DNA of 64,000 bases. It comes from Nitrospina sp. (GTDB lineage: Bacteria; Nitrospinota; Nitrospinia; Nitrospinales; VA-1). The stretch covers positions 1 to 64,000 of the forward strand of contig JABHBK010000058.1 in NCBI GenBank assembly GCA_018673915.1. Direction: 5' to 3'. Each line of letters opens with the position of its first letter. The stretch's first letter is position 1. The notes under the pieces were generated by a model. That model was not told the origin of the DNA and ran no database searches. It was given only the letters and a program-made list of their open reading frames with translations. This document shows positions 38,454 through 47,348 of this stretch, piece after piece. The position numbers were made by a program, and so were the translations under genes.

Positions 38454-39530
38454 TTATTCATCCAAAGATTCTTTAAATTGCTTTTCAAGTTTTGCACTAT
38501 TTGCTTCCCAGGAAAATTCTTTGATCCTCTGATATCCTTTATCAGCCAGTTTACTTCTAAGCACTTCATCACTTAAGACACGGGCAAGATTATCGGCTAA
38601 CTGCTCAGGCTGTTTAGGAGGTGAAACCAAAGCTGTCTCCCCATCCACAGCATAATCACGGCTTCCTCCAGTATCGGTCGTTACTAATGCTCCACCGCAT
38701 GCCATAGCTTCCATGGATGGCATGCCCAATCCTTCATACCAACTTGAACACAAATACGTACCACAAGAAGAGTAGAGGCGACGCAATGTTTCTCCTGTCG
38801 GGCGATAATGATATTCGAATTTAAAACCTGCGTCCTCGTATAAAGGAGAGGGGTCTTGAAGTTTTTCCCCAAAGACCACTGGGTCAATTTTACAATTACG
38901 AGATCGAAGTATTTTCACTGCATCCATGGCATCCTTATACCCCTTCCAATCATAATCATGATGCAATATGCATACTCTGGATGCATTTCCGCGACTCCCC
39001 TCTTCACGAAAAAATGACTTCTCGCTAACAGGAGTTACTAAAACCTCTGCTTCCTGACTATATTTTTCCAGCAGTATTTCCTTTAGCCACGTAGATATCA
39101 CCAGTTTTTTTAAAGGCATATAATAAGTATTTTGTGCCTTAGTTTTTTCCCGCGTCCAGAGACTTTCATGGTGTTGAACGAAGTAGAACTTTTTCCCCTT
39201 GCCATCAGGGAACCGATTGACAAAGTCTGCTGTTTGCCATGCTGTGGCCACTATAATATCCGAGTCTGGAATTAGCCTTTCATCATTATACGAAAGGACA
39301 TTGATGGGGATCTTATTCTCGAGCCAATCGATGGACCCAGGAGGGATTTCGGCAACCGTCTTAGTTATTATCCTCTGCCAATGGTCAATTCGGTACCATC
39401 TGGCAGGCTTTGCCAGAACAAATATTTTTACCTCATTCCCCATTCCTTGAAGACGATTAGCATATTCGAATAGCGCTCTGTTTCCACCGCTGATCCTGTT
39501 GTATTGACTAAGAATAAAAGTGATTTTCAT
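38454..39530 (-). CDS. Glycosyltransferase family 4
   Basis: MKITFILSQYNRISGGNRALFEYANRL...CSSWYEGLGMPSMEAMACGGALVTTDTGG. Confidence 0.9.
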   Translation of the reverse strand: MKITFILSQYNRISGGNRALFEYANRLQGMGNEVKIFVLAKPARWYRIDHWQRIITKTVAEIPPGSIDWLENKIPINVLSYNDERLIPDSDIIVATAWQTADFVNRFPDGKGKKFYFVQHHESLWTREKTKAQNTYYMPLKKLVISTWLKEILLEKYSQEAEVLVTPVSEKSFFREEGSRGNASRVCILHHDYDWKGYKDAMDAVKILRSRNCKIDPVVFGEKLQDPSPLYEDAGFKFEYHYRPTGETLRRLYSSCGTYLCSSWYEGLGMPSMEAMACGGALVTTDTGGSRDYAVDGETALVSPPKQPEQLADNLARVLSDEVLRSKLADKGYQRIKEFSWEANSAKLEKQFKESLDE

Positions 39531-39586
39531 TATTTACGGGGATGATTGAAAGGTGTACGAAAGCATCCAAATTGAGGTGCCTTTAT

Positions 39587-39991
39587 TTATTCCAAAATTT
39601 TTTCATAATAGGTGTCGGGGTCTTCCGGGTCAAATTTTTCATTTGCATAAACTAAAAGAACCATGTCCCCTTCCCCAATATTCTTGATAGCATGGATGGT
39701 CCCAGGGTCTATTCTTATGGTCTTCAAGTCATTCACACCCAATACCAATTCACGGGTCTCTCCGGTTTCCCGGTCTTTCAGCAAAAGTTGACCGGTCCCG
39801 GTCGGAACACAAAACCATTCCACTTTGCGCGAATGGTAATGATTTCCCCTCACCTTTCCAGGATAAGCCACCGAGACATGAAGTTGCCCGAATTCCCGGC
39901 ATCCTTCTGGCAGTTCTCCACCCAAAACCTCTATCAACCAACCTCTCTCATCTGACTTCTTGTCCAAATCCTGAATATCATATTTCTTCAC
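39587..39991 (-). CDS. Cupin-type polysaccharide biosynthesis protein (CapF C-terminal domain-like)
   Basis: DERGWLIEVLGG...KVRGNHYHSRKVEWFCVPTGTGQLLLKDRETGE...RIDPGTIHAIKN. Confidence 0.75.
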   Translation of the reverse strand: MKKYDIQDLDKKSDERGWLIEVLGGELPEGCREFGQLHVSVAYPGKVRGNHYHSRKVEWFCVPTGTGQLLLKDRETGETRELVLGVNDLKTIRIDPGTIHAIKNIGEGDMVLLVYANEKFDPEDPDTYYEKILE

Positions 39992-40842
39992 GTTTTCTTT
40001 TTCCTCCGATAATAGGACAGCGTCTGCTCAATCCCTTTGGATAAAGAAACCTGGGGTCGCCAACCATATTTCTCTGAAAATCGTGAGGGATCACAACAAT
40101 AGGAAGTTTCCGATTGGTTTTTATTCGTTAAAAACTCGACCTTGGTATTTTTATAATTCTTACAAATCAGTTTCACAATTTGTTTTATCGAAACCATCCG
40201 CCCAGAACTTACATTAAAAATTTTTCCCGAACCCGGAAAAAACTCAAACCCGGCAAGAGTAAAGGCCTGCACCACATCATCGACATAAATAAAATCCCTA
40301 CCTTGCCGACCATCCCCATTGATCACTAAAGGTAACCCTCTTACCGCTCTAGAGCATAATGTCGCCACGACAGAATTGTAGTTCGGCCTGCACCCTGGCC
40401 CATAAATATTCGACAGTCTCAAAATCGTGTACGGAATCCCGGAAATCTTAATAAGATTTTCCGCATTTTGCTTACTCACCCCATATACAGTATCAGGGTT
40501 TGCTGTCTTTGTTTCACGGATGGGGGTTTTGCAATTTACCAATGAGTAAGTCTGTGCCGAAGACGCAAAAACAAGACGGGCAGAAGATTTTCCTTCATTT
40601 AAAATAGATTCTAACAGGCGAGAAGTGCCGATGATATTTCCATTTAGAATCTCCTCATTCGTTCCCCGGTTGACTCCTCCCAGATGAAAAAAAATGTCTG
40701 TGTCCGCAACAAACCGTTTGAGATCCTGCTTTCCGGGGAGTCCTTTTCGACGCGGAAGAGTGACCACTGTCCCCCGCTTCTTTAACGCAGATACCAAATG
40801 CGTTCCTATAAAACCTTTTGCCCCGGTTACGCCAATACGCAT
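39988..40842 (-). CDS. NAD-dependent epimerase/reductase (CapF N-terminal domain-like SDR)
   Basis: MRIGVTGAKGFIGTHLVSALK...DIFFHLGGVNR...VYGVSKQNAENLI...DFIYVDDVVQAF. Confidence 0.88.
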   Translation of the reverse strand: MRIGVTGAKGFIGTHLVSALKKRGTVVTLPRRKGLPGKQDLKRFVADTDIFFHLGGVNRGTNEEILNGNIIGTSRLLESILNEGKSSARLVFASSAQTYSLVNCKTPIRETKTANPDTVYGVSKQNAENLIKISGIPYTILRLSNIYGPGCRPNYNSVVATLCSRAVRGLPLVINGDGRQGRDFIYVDDVVQAFTLAGFEFFPGSGKIFNVSSGRMVSIKQIVKLICKNYKNTKVEFLTNKNQSETSYCCDPSRFSEKYGWRPQVSLSKGIEQTLSYYRRKKKT

Positions 40843-41054
40843 TGATTATTAGTTTTCGGTTTTAGGTTTGCGTGCACGTCACACCAGCGAGATGGGTCGC
40901 AGCTTTGCGGAATCCAGCATGAAGATAAAACGAAATTACCAATCCTTATGCAAAGTATACCTTTTATTATCCAGCAGAACCAGACCGAACCCCGATTGAA
41001 TTTAAATTTTCTATTGTATAATTAACGGAATTTTTCCTCAGGAGCTTAAGATCT

Positions 41055-42167
41055 ATGCGCCTTGCTATATTGTTTCTGGCCATGTTTTGCATCGCATCAC
41101 CTGTTAGAGCAGAGCCTGAAATTCCCACTCCCTTCAAACAGGCACTTCCGGGTTACTCTTACCAGTTTCCCCGCGATGACTTCTCGCACGATGAGTTCCG
41201 CATAGAATGGTGGTATTACACCGGAAATCTGGTCGGTGAAAGAAACCAGCCGTTTGGCTACCAACTCACTTTCTTTCGGGTCGGGCTCGAAAAGACAAAT
41301 CCGATAGATAATCCCTCTTCCTGGAAAATTGATAATATCTATTTCGCGCACATGACAGTATCAGACATTAATAACAAAAAGTTTCATTTCTTCGAGCGCA
41401 TCAACCGAAGAGGAATGAAAAATGCCGGCGCGGATTCCGACCAGCTGAATGTTTGGAATGAAGACTGGAGCCTGACGCAAAAAGAAAATTCTCATTTTTT
41501 GCAGGCTCTAGAAAAGGGGACAGGGCTCAACTTGAAACTGACGGCAATAAAAAAACGAGTCCTGCACGGCAAAGAAGGAATCAGTAAAAAAGGCAGCGGT
41601 TCCGGGAACGCCTCGCATTATTTTTCTTTTCCTCGTATGGAAACTACCGGAAATATTTTTCTGAAAGGAGAGGCTATTCCGGTTCGAGGAACCAGTTGGA
41701 TGGATCATGAATTTTCCAGCAATCAATTAAATAAAAATTTGGTGGGCTGGGACTGGTTTTCCATAAAACTCGACAACCAGACCGAAATCATGCTTTACCA
41801 ATTGCGTGACCAAAGCGGCGCCAAAGACCCTCATTCCAGTGGAACTCTGATCTTGCCCGATGGACAATCCCGTCACATTCTCAATTCCGAGTTTTCGATC
41901 ACTGCAAAAAAGTTCTGGACCAGTCCACACACCCATGCCACCTACCCTGCGAGTTGGACTATCTCCCTGCCCGAAGGAGAACTCAATATCACTCCCGATT
42001 TTTCAGACCAAGAGCTTTACAACCTACGTTCCATATCCAGTTCCTACTGGGAAGGAAGCGTCTCTATAAAAGGAAAGCTTAATGGAAAATCAGTATCGGG
42101 AAAAGGCTATGTCGAACTGGTGGGCTACCAAAAACCCCTGATACAAGGCGATGCCTTAAGAAAGTGA
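41055..42167 (+). CDS. AttH/CrtC-like (carotenoid 1,2-hydratase superfamily) exported lipocalin-like protein
   Basis: Signal peptide; FPRDDFSHDEFRIEWWYYTGNLVGERNQPFGYQLTFFRVG...GTSWMDHEFSSNQL. Confidence 0.88.
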   Translation: MRLAILFLAMFCIASPVRAEPEIPTPFKQALPGYSYQFPRDDFSHDEFRIEWWYYTGNLVGERNQPFGYQLTFFRVGLEKTNPIDNPSSWKIDNIYFAHMTVSDINNKKFHFFERINRRGMKNAGADSDQLNVWNEDWSLTQKENSHFLQALEKGTGLNLKLTAIKKRVLHGKEGISKKGSGSGNASHYFSFPRMETTGNIFLKGEAIPVRGTSWMDHEFSSNQLNKNLVGWDWFSIKLDNQTEIMLYQLRDQSGAKDPHSSGTLILPDGQSRHILNSEFSITAKKFWTSPHTHATYPASWTISLPEGELNITPDFSDQELYNLRSISSSYWEGSVSIKGKLNGKSVSGKGYVELVGYQKPLIQGDALRK

Positions 42168-42196
42168 GGCCTGGCATTAAGACACCCTGAAGTGGG

Positions 42197-43078
42197 TCAA
42201 TGACTTGATGGTTGCCTGCAGGTCCAGACTTTCCAGATTAGAAAGCCCAACACATACAAGTTCATAAGAGAGACAAGCAGGACCATAAATAATTCTAATT
42301 GGTTGAGCAGAGAAAAAATTACCAGCATTACGTTATTGGTGCATAGACATAAGGGACTGATCCACGCCAGAAACTTTCGGTCGGAATACCAGTTTTTCAA
42401 AGCTTCTTCAGTATCATCTACTCTCGCAAGGCTTCGACAAAATGCATCCAACTGTTCCACCGCTTTATCCTGCCATCCGTAAACCCAGACAAAAAGAGAT
42501 TGCAGTCGCAAGTCCCAGGGGTCTGTTTGTCCTTCCTCTACTCCGCGCCGATCCTCTTCGGTCACACTTTCATCCACCCGGTTTTTCTCATACGAACCCA
42601 CTCGAGAGGTGTAATTGACAAGATAAAAAACAAAAAAGGTGCTTTGCAAAAAGCAGACAGCCAGTCCAAGCAATCCCAATACCCAATACTCCGGCATTCC
42701 CGTGTTCCGTACCAAAACTATCGTCACAGCAAAATAAACCAGCACAGTAACCAGAAAATCGGCGAGCGAATCGAGAAACCTGCCAAACCGCGATGTCGTT
42801 CCTCTCACTCTGGCAAGATTGCCATCAACATTGTCGAGAAATACTTTCCCATAGAGAAAAACTGCGCCCCAAACTAAAGCATTAGGGATTTCTGAAACAT
42901 AAAAACCGGCTGAAACCAGACCAAAAACCAGCGAAAGAAAAGTGATCTGGTTTGGAGTCACCGATGTGGGGTATAACAGGCGGACCACCCAACGATTCAT
43001 GAAATACCAAAGCTGATTCACATCGAAGAACCGCGCCTCGACAGGAAGCTTATTCATTTTTTCAATATCGCAGGGCAT
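42197..43078 (-). CDS. CDP-alcohol phosphatidyltransferase (ORF call extends to 43183)
   Basis: DNVDGNLARVRGTTSRFGRFLDSLAD matches DGxxARx8Gx3Dx3D; multiple TMs. Confidence 0.9.
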   Translation of the reverse strand: MPCDIEKMNKLPVEARFFDVNQLWYFMNRWVVRLLYPTSVTPNQITFLSLVFGLVSAGFYVSEIPNALVWGAVFLYGKVFLDNVDGNLARVRGTTSRFGRFLDSLADFLVTVLVYFAVTIVLVRNTGMPEYWVLGLLGLAVCFLQSTFFVFYLVNYTSRVGSYEKNRVDESVTEEDRRGVEEGQTDPWDLRLQSLFVWVYGWQDKAVEQLDAFCRSLARVDDTEEALKNWYSDRKFLAWISPLCLCTNNVMLVIFSLLNQLELFMVLLVSLMNLYVLGFLIWKVWTCRQPSSH

Positions 43079-43098
43079 AAAAGGTTTTCTGCAGCCAA

Positions 43099-44808
43099 TT
43101 AGCAAAGACCGCATATGTGGCAGATCGCGGTATCGCAGACAGGAGTCCGCACGGCATTCAATCCGCGCTGATAGTCCTCCCATAGGAAGTCGTCACGGTA
43201 ACCGTGATCAACAATATCCCAGGGAAGGTAATCATCCTTCTCATACTGACGATATACGATCTGGTCAACGGAATGCTTGTTCAATGCGCTCTTGGCATCG
43301 TGACCGTTATTCAGGTAGGTTTTGAAAAAAGCATGTGCATTGCGGTCTCCCCGTGACAAATAGGTTTGCAGGTAGGCTTCATTCGGGGAACCAAAACTCA
43401 TTTTCAAATGCGGCAATTTTCCTAAAGCCTTTCTTACTCGGGCAAACTTCTTCTTCAAACTCTTTACTTCTTCCATTGGGTGCCATTGGAAAGGCGTTCC
43501 CGGTTTAGGCACTAGCGGACTCAAGCTGATGGTCACTCGTCCGATGCGACCCAGTGGGCGGCATTCTTCGACATAACCCTCCTGCACCCGCTCGACCAAC
43601 CGAATGAACTGGTCAATATCCTCCTCAGTTTCATGAGGGAGTCCAATGATGGAATAGATTTTTAAATGCAGAATTCCCTTGCGCGTTAAAAACCGACACT
43701 TCTCGACAATAAAGTCATCGGTCGCGGCTTTATTAATAACATCGCGCATTCTTTCTGATGGTCCATCCACAGCCACCGTCAATGTTTTCTGTCCACTCTT
43801 GAGGATCAAGTCCACCAACTCATCAGTGAGCGTCTCCATTCGCAAAGAAGAGAACGAAAGCGTTTTGCCTTCCTCTGTTATTTTCCGCGCCAATGCAGGA
43901 AGGTCAGGGTGGTCGGTCACCGATGGCCCGACCAGGCCCACTGTCTTCACCGATTTCCCCATTCCAGTGAGCAAGGTATCCATCGAACTATAAGTTTTTT
44001 CCAAATCAGGAAGACGTGGCGGACGGTAAATAAAACCTGCAGTACAGAATCGGCAGGCCCAAATGCACCCTCGCGTTACCTCCATCAACGCCATATCTTT
44101 AAATGTGGAATCTTCATCCGGTAGAACCGAGTGCGTGCATAGCGTATCTTCCTGCTCTACCCAATGACGCACTACACGGGAAGGAAACCCCTTCAACGCT
44201 GAAACACCGACTTGCTGGTCAAGATTCATTCTGGGGAGGTAAAATTGCGGAAAATAAATTCCGGGAATGGAAACAGCACGCTCATAAAACTGATTCTTGT
44301 CTTCAGTTTCTCGGAGCAGACCAAAAAAGCGTTCGGCCATACCTTCCCCTTCACCGATAAACAGAACATCCATGCACTCCGCTAACGGTTCGGGGTTGAT
44401 GAATATCGCTGATCCCCCTGCGGTAATCATCGGGTGCGATGCATCCCGTTCCTCCCGGCTCAAGGGGATGCCAAAGTATTTCAAGGCCAAAACCGCATTC
44501 AAATAGTCAGGCTCAAAAGAAATAGAAAACGCGATGACATCGAATTCTAAAGGATGCCTTTGTAATTCCATTGAGCGCAATTCCTTGCGATCCAGGGATT
44601 GCATTTCAGGCTTCCAATCGAGCGGAAAAGCATAGCGGTCGCACTCCACCCCTTCAATTTGGTTTAACAGGGAATAAACCTGCTGAAAACCCAAATTGGC
44701 CATCGCCACATCCCGCGTATTGGGGTAGACAAGCAGAACCCGTAAACCATTGCGCGAAAGGGTCGAATCAAGAGTCGATTCGGCTGAATATGAAACCTGC
44801 ATAAACAC
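43099..44808 (-). CDS. B12-binding radical SAM protein
   Basis: MEVTRGCIWACRFCTAGFIYRPPR; B12-like N-terminal region; Cys-rich C-terminus CDTAICHICGLC. Confidence 0.88.
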   Translation of the reverse strand: MFMQVSYSAESTLDSTLSRNGLRVLLVYPNTRDVAMANLGFQQVYSLLNQIEGVECDRYAFPLDWKPEMQSLDRKELRSMELQRHPLEFDVIAFSISFEPDYLNAVLALKYFGIPLSREERDASHPMITAGGSAIFINPEPLAECMDVLFIGEGEGMAERFFGLLRETEDKNQFYERAVSIPGIYFPQFYLPRMNLDQQVGVSALKGFPSRVVRHWVEQEDTLCTHSVLPDEDSTFKDMALMEVTRGCIWACRFCTAGFIYRPPRLPDLEKTYSSMDTLLTGMGKSVKTVGLVGPSVTDHPDLPALARKITEEGKTLSFSSLRMETLTDELVDLILKSGQKTLTVAVDGPSERMRDVINKAATDDFIVEKCRFLTRKGILHLKIYSIIGLPHETEEDIDQFIRLVERVQEGYVEECRPLGRIGRVTISLSPLVPKPGTPFQWHPMEEVKSLKKKFARVRKALGKLPHLKMSFGSPNEAYLQTYLSRGDRNAHAFFKTYLNNGHDAKSALNKHSVDQIVYRQYEKDDYLPWDIVDHGYRDDFLWEDYQRGLNAVRTPVCDTAICHICGLC

Positions 44809-44892
44809 CGGGGAAAAATATTACAACTTGTTATAAGTTAAGGGTTATTATCATACTCTAATTGACCAATCTTAGAAAGGAAACTGCGACAA

Positions 44893-45969
44893 ATGCCGGA
44901 CCCGGAAAGCAGAATGAGGGACTACCTGCAAAAAATAGCTGCAGGTCCCCGGTTGAGCAAAGATCTAACTGAAGAGGAGGCAGAGGATGCCCTGTCACTG
45001 ATTCTCGATGACCGGGTTTCAAAAATACGCGCCGGGGTGTTTCTCATTGCCGCACGTATGAAGCTTGAAACTGTGCCGGAAAACATCGGCTATTGGCGAG
45101 CCCTGCAAAATCGTATTTCTCCAGTTACGGTGAATTTTGACAGGCTCCTGCAAATCGCCGATCCCTTTGATGGATTCCAACGAATTCCCTATTTTGGATT
45201 TTATGCAATCCCAGTAATAGCCCAACTCGGCCTTCCGGTTTATGGCCACTCAGCCCTTCCATTACCGCCTAAGTTTGGCATTACCTTCGAGCAGATTTTG
45301 CAGAATCATTATGAAATTGTAAATGACAAGAGAGACCTGTCATTGCTGGAAAAATACCAGTTTGGTTATCTCAGCACCGCAGACACCCTGCCAAAATTGG
45401 AGGCTTTGCGGACTTTACGGAATGAAATTGTCAAACGCCCCATGCTGGCTACCTTGGAAAAAATTCTTTTGCCCATCCAAGCCCGCCAAAACATTTTAGC
45501 CACCACCTATTTCCACCGGGGCTACGAAGTAGCACTCACCGAAATTGGAAAACTCAGCCCATTCGATAAAGTGATCATCGGAAACGGAATGGAAGGCACT
45601 ACTTTGTTGGGCGTTCATAAAGAAGCGAAAGTGTTTATTCAAAATGGCACTGATGAAGCGGAACAAAAAAATCTATCCCTGAAAACTCTGTACACAGAGG
45701 AAACAGCCCAGGGCATTGCTCAAGCCCATGAAGAATTAAAACCAATAGAATCCAGCCTGGAAATCCTTGCGGAAATGGGAGAAAACGCATTGAAGACAGG
45801 GCAAGGACCAGCAAGCCTGCAAATAGCCAGCCAGGCGGGATCACTGGCTCATCTATGCGGATTGTTTACCACTCCGCAGGAAGGATTTGATCAGGCCCTT
45901 GCCGCTTTGGAATCTGGCAAGGTTTATGAATCACTCATGCAATGGATTGAGGAAGCAAAAAGCATGTGA
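44893..45969 (+). CDS. TrpD2/YbiB-like anthranilate phosphoribosyltransferase-family protein
   Basis: MRDYLQKIAAGPRLSKDLTEEEAEDALSLILDDRVSKIRAGVFLIAARMKLET...VYGHSALPLPPKFG. Confidence 0.75.
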   Translation: MPDPESRMRDYLQKIAAGPRLSKDLTEEEAEDALSLILDDRVSKIRAGVFLIAARMKLETVPENIGYWRALQNRISPVTVNFDRLLQIADPFDGFQRIPYFGFYAIPVIAQLGLPVYGHSALPLPPKFGITFEQILQNHYEIVNDKRDLSLLEKYQFGYLSTADTLPKLEALRTLRNEIVKRPMLATLEKILLPIQARQNILATTYFHRGYEVALTEIGKLSPFDKVIIGNGMEGTTLLGVHKEAKVFIQNGTDEAEQKNLSLKTLYTEETAQGIAQAHEELKPIESSLEILAEMGENALKTGQGPASLQIASQAGSLAHLCGLFTTPQEGFDQALAALESGKVYESLMQWIEEAKSM

Positions 45970-45971
45970 TG

Positions 45972-46634
45972 TTATTTTTCTAACATCGGCTCAAGGTGCT
46001 CCCAGACCAGGTCTGTGACAATACGGTAACCGGAGGCAACAGGATGCAATCCATCAGGTTGGGTATGTTCGCGCTCCCCCGCCACCCCCTCTAGTAAAAA
46101 GGGAAGAAAAGCCAAGTTATATTTTTCTGCAAGACTCGGGAAAACCGTTTCAAATTCTCGCATATAATCTTCGCCATAGTTAGGCAGGGCCTTCATTCCA
46201 GCGAGTAAAACCCGGGCATTATGTTCCTGACAAACTTCAATCATGGTTTCCAGATTTCGCTGCATTTCATCGGCAGAGAGTCCTCGCAAACCATCATTGG
46301 CTCCTAGTGCCAGAATTACAATTTTGGGTTCATGCTTCATCAGCCAGCGGATTCGTCGCACTCCACCTGCAGTGGTATCACCACTCACACCAGCGTTAAC
46401 CACCTTATGCGGAAATCCGGCCGACGTGATCTTCAATTGCAATCGGGAAGGGTAGCTTTCTTCCTCTTTCACGCCATGCCCTGCCGTCAAACTGTCTCCA
46501 AACGCTAAAACCACAGGTCTCTCCTTAGCTAAAACTGTTGTAGGAAACCATACAGCAAATGCCCCGAGCAAAAATATTACCCGGAATTTTAGATTAAAGT
46601 TTATCAAAATCTTCCGCATCTTTTTATAATACAA
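45972..46634 (-). CDS. tesA: SGNH-hydrolase / arylesterase-lysophospholipase L1 (TesA-like)
   Basis: VLAFGDSLTAGHGVKEEESYPSRLQLKI...ALGANDGLRGLSADEMQRNLETMI...DGLHPVASGY. Confidence 0.9.
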   Translation of the reverse strand: MYYKKMRKILINFNLKFRVIFLLGAFAVWFPTTVLAKERPVVLAFGDSLTAGHGVKEEESYPSRLQLKITSAGFPHKVVNAGVSGDTTAGGVRRIRWLMKHEPKIVILALGANDGLRGLSADEMQRNLETMIEVCQEHNARVLLAGMKALPNYGEDYMREFETVFPSLAEKYNLAFLPFLLEGVAGEREHTQPDGLHPVASGYRIVTDLVWEHLEPMLEK

Positions 46635-46673
46635 TATATGGTACTTATAATAAGACTTCTATTGAGATGAATC

Positions 46674-47348
46674 GTGATTGAAATAACTGGTTTAGTAAAA
46701 ACTTTATATGGTGGCGGACACGAGGTCAAAATATTAAAATCTCTCGACCTCACCATTCCTACCGGTCAATTTTTAGCCGTCACTGGTCAGTCGGGAAGCG
46801 GAAAAACTACCCTGCTCAGCTTGATCGCAGGATTGGACAACTCCACCACCGGTCAAATTGTGATCGATGGGCAGGATATCACCAAACTCAATGAGGATGA
46901 ACTCGCTCTCTTGCGTGGAAAAAGATTCGGCTTCATCTTTCAGAATTTCCATCTCATCCCTACTTTAACAGCACTGGAAAACGTGGTGTTGGCGGCCGAA
47001 CTGAACAGCACCCCTGGTGCAACCAAAAAAGCTACCGACCTTTTAGGCACAGTGGGTTTGGGTGACCGCCTGCATCATTACCCTGCTCAACTCTCAGGCG
47101 GAGAACAACAACGCTTGTCTTTGGCCCGAGCTTTTGTAAACGAGCCAGATATCATTCTCGCCGACGAGCCCACGGGCAACCTGGATTCTAAAAATAGCGA
47201 TCGCATTATCGAGCTCCTGTTAGAACTGCACCGGGTTAAACAGGCAACCATCATCCTTGTAACCCACGAACAACATGTCGCCGAACGCTCGGAACGCATT
47301 CTGACCCTGGCGGACGGGAAAATTGCTTCGGATAGGCTGAACCCATGA
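46674..47348 (+). CDS. ybbA: ABC transporter ATP-binding protein (YbbA/LolD-like)
   Basis: Walker A GQSGSGKTTLL, signature LSGGEQQRLSLARAF, Walker B IILADEPTGNLD; divergent from tesA. Confidence 0.9.
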   Translation: MIEITGLVKTLYGGGHEVKILKSLDLTIPTGQFLAVTGQSGSGKTTLLSLIAGLDNSTTGQIVIDGQDITKLNEDELALLRGKRFGFIFQNFHLIPTLTALENVVLAAELNSTPGATKKATDLLGTVGLGDRLHHYPAQLSGGEQQRLSLARAFVNEPDIILADEPTGNLDSKNSDRIIELLLELHRVKQATIILVTHEQHVAERSERILTLADGKIASDRLNP

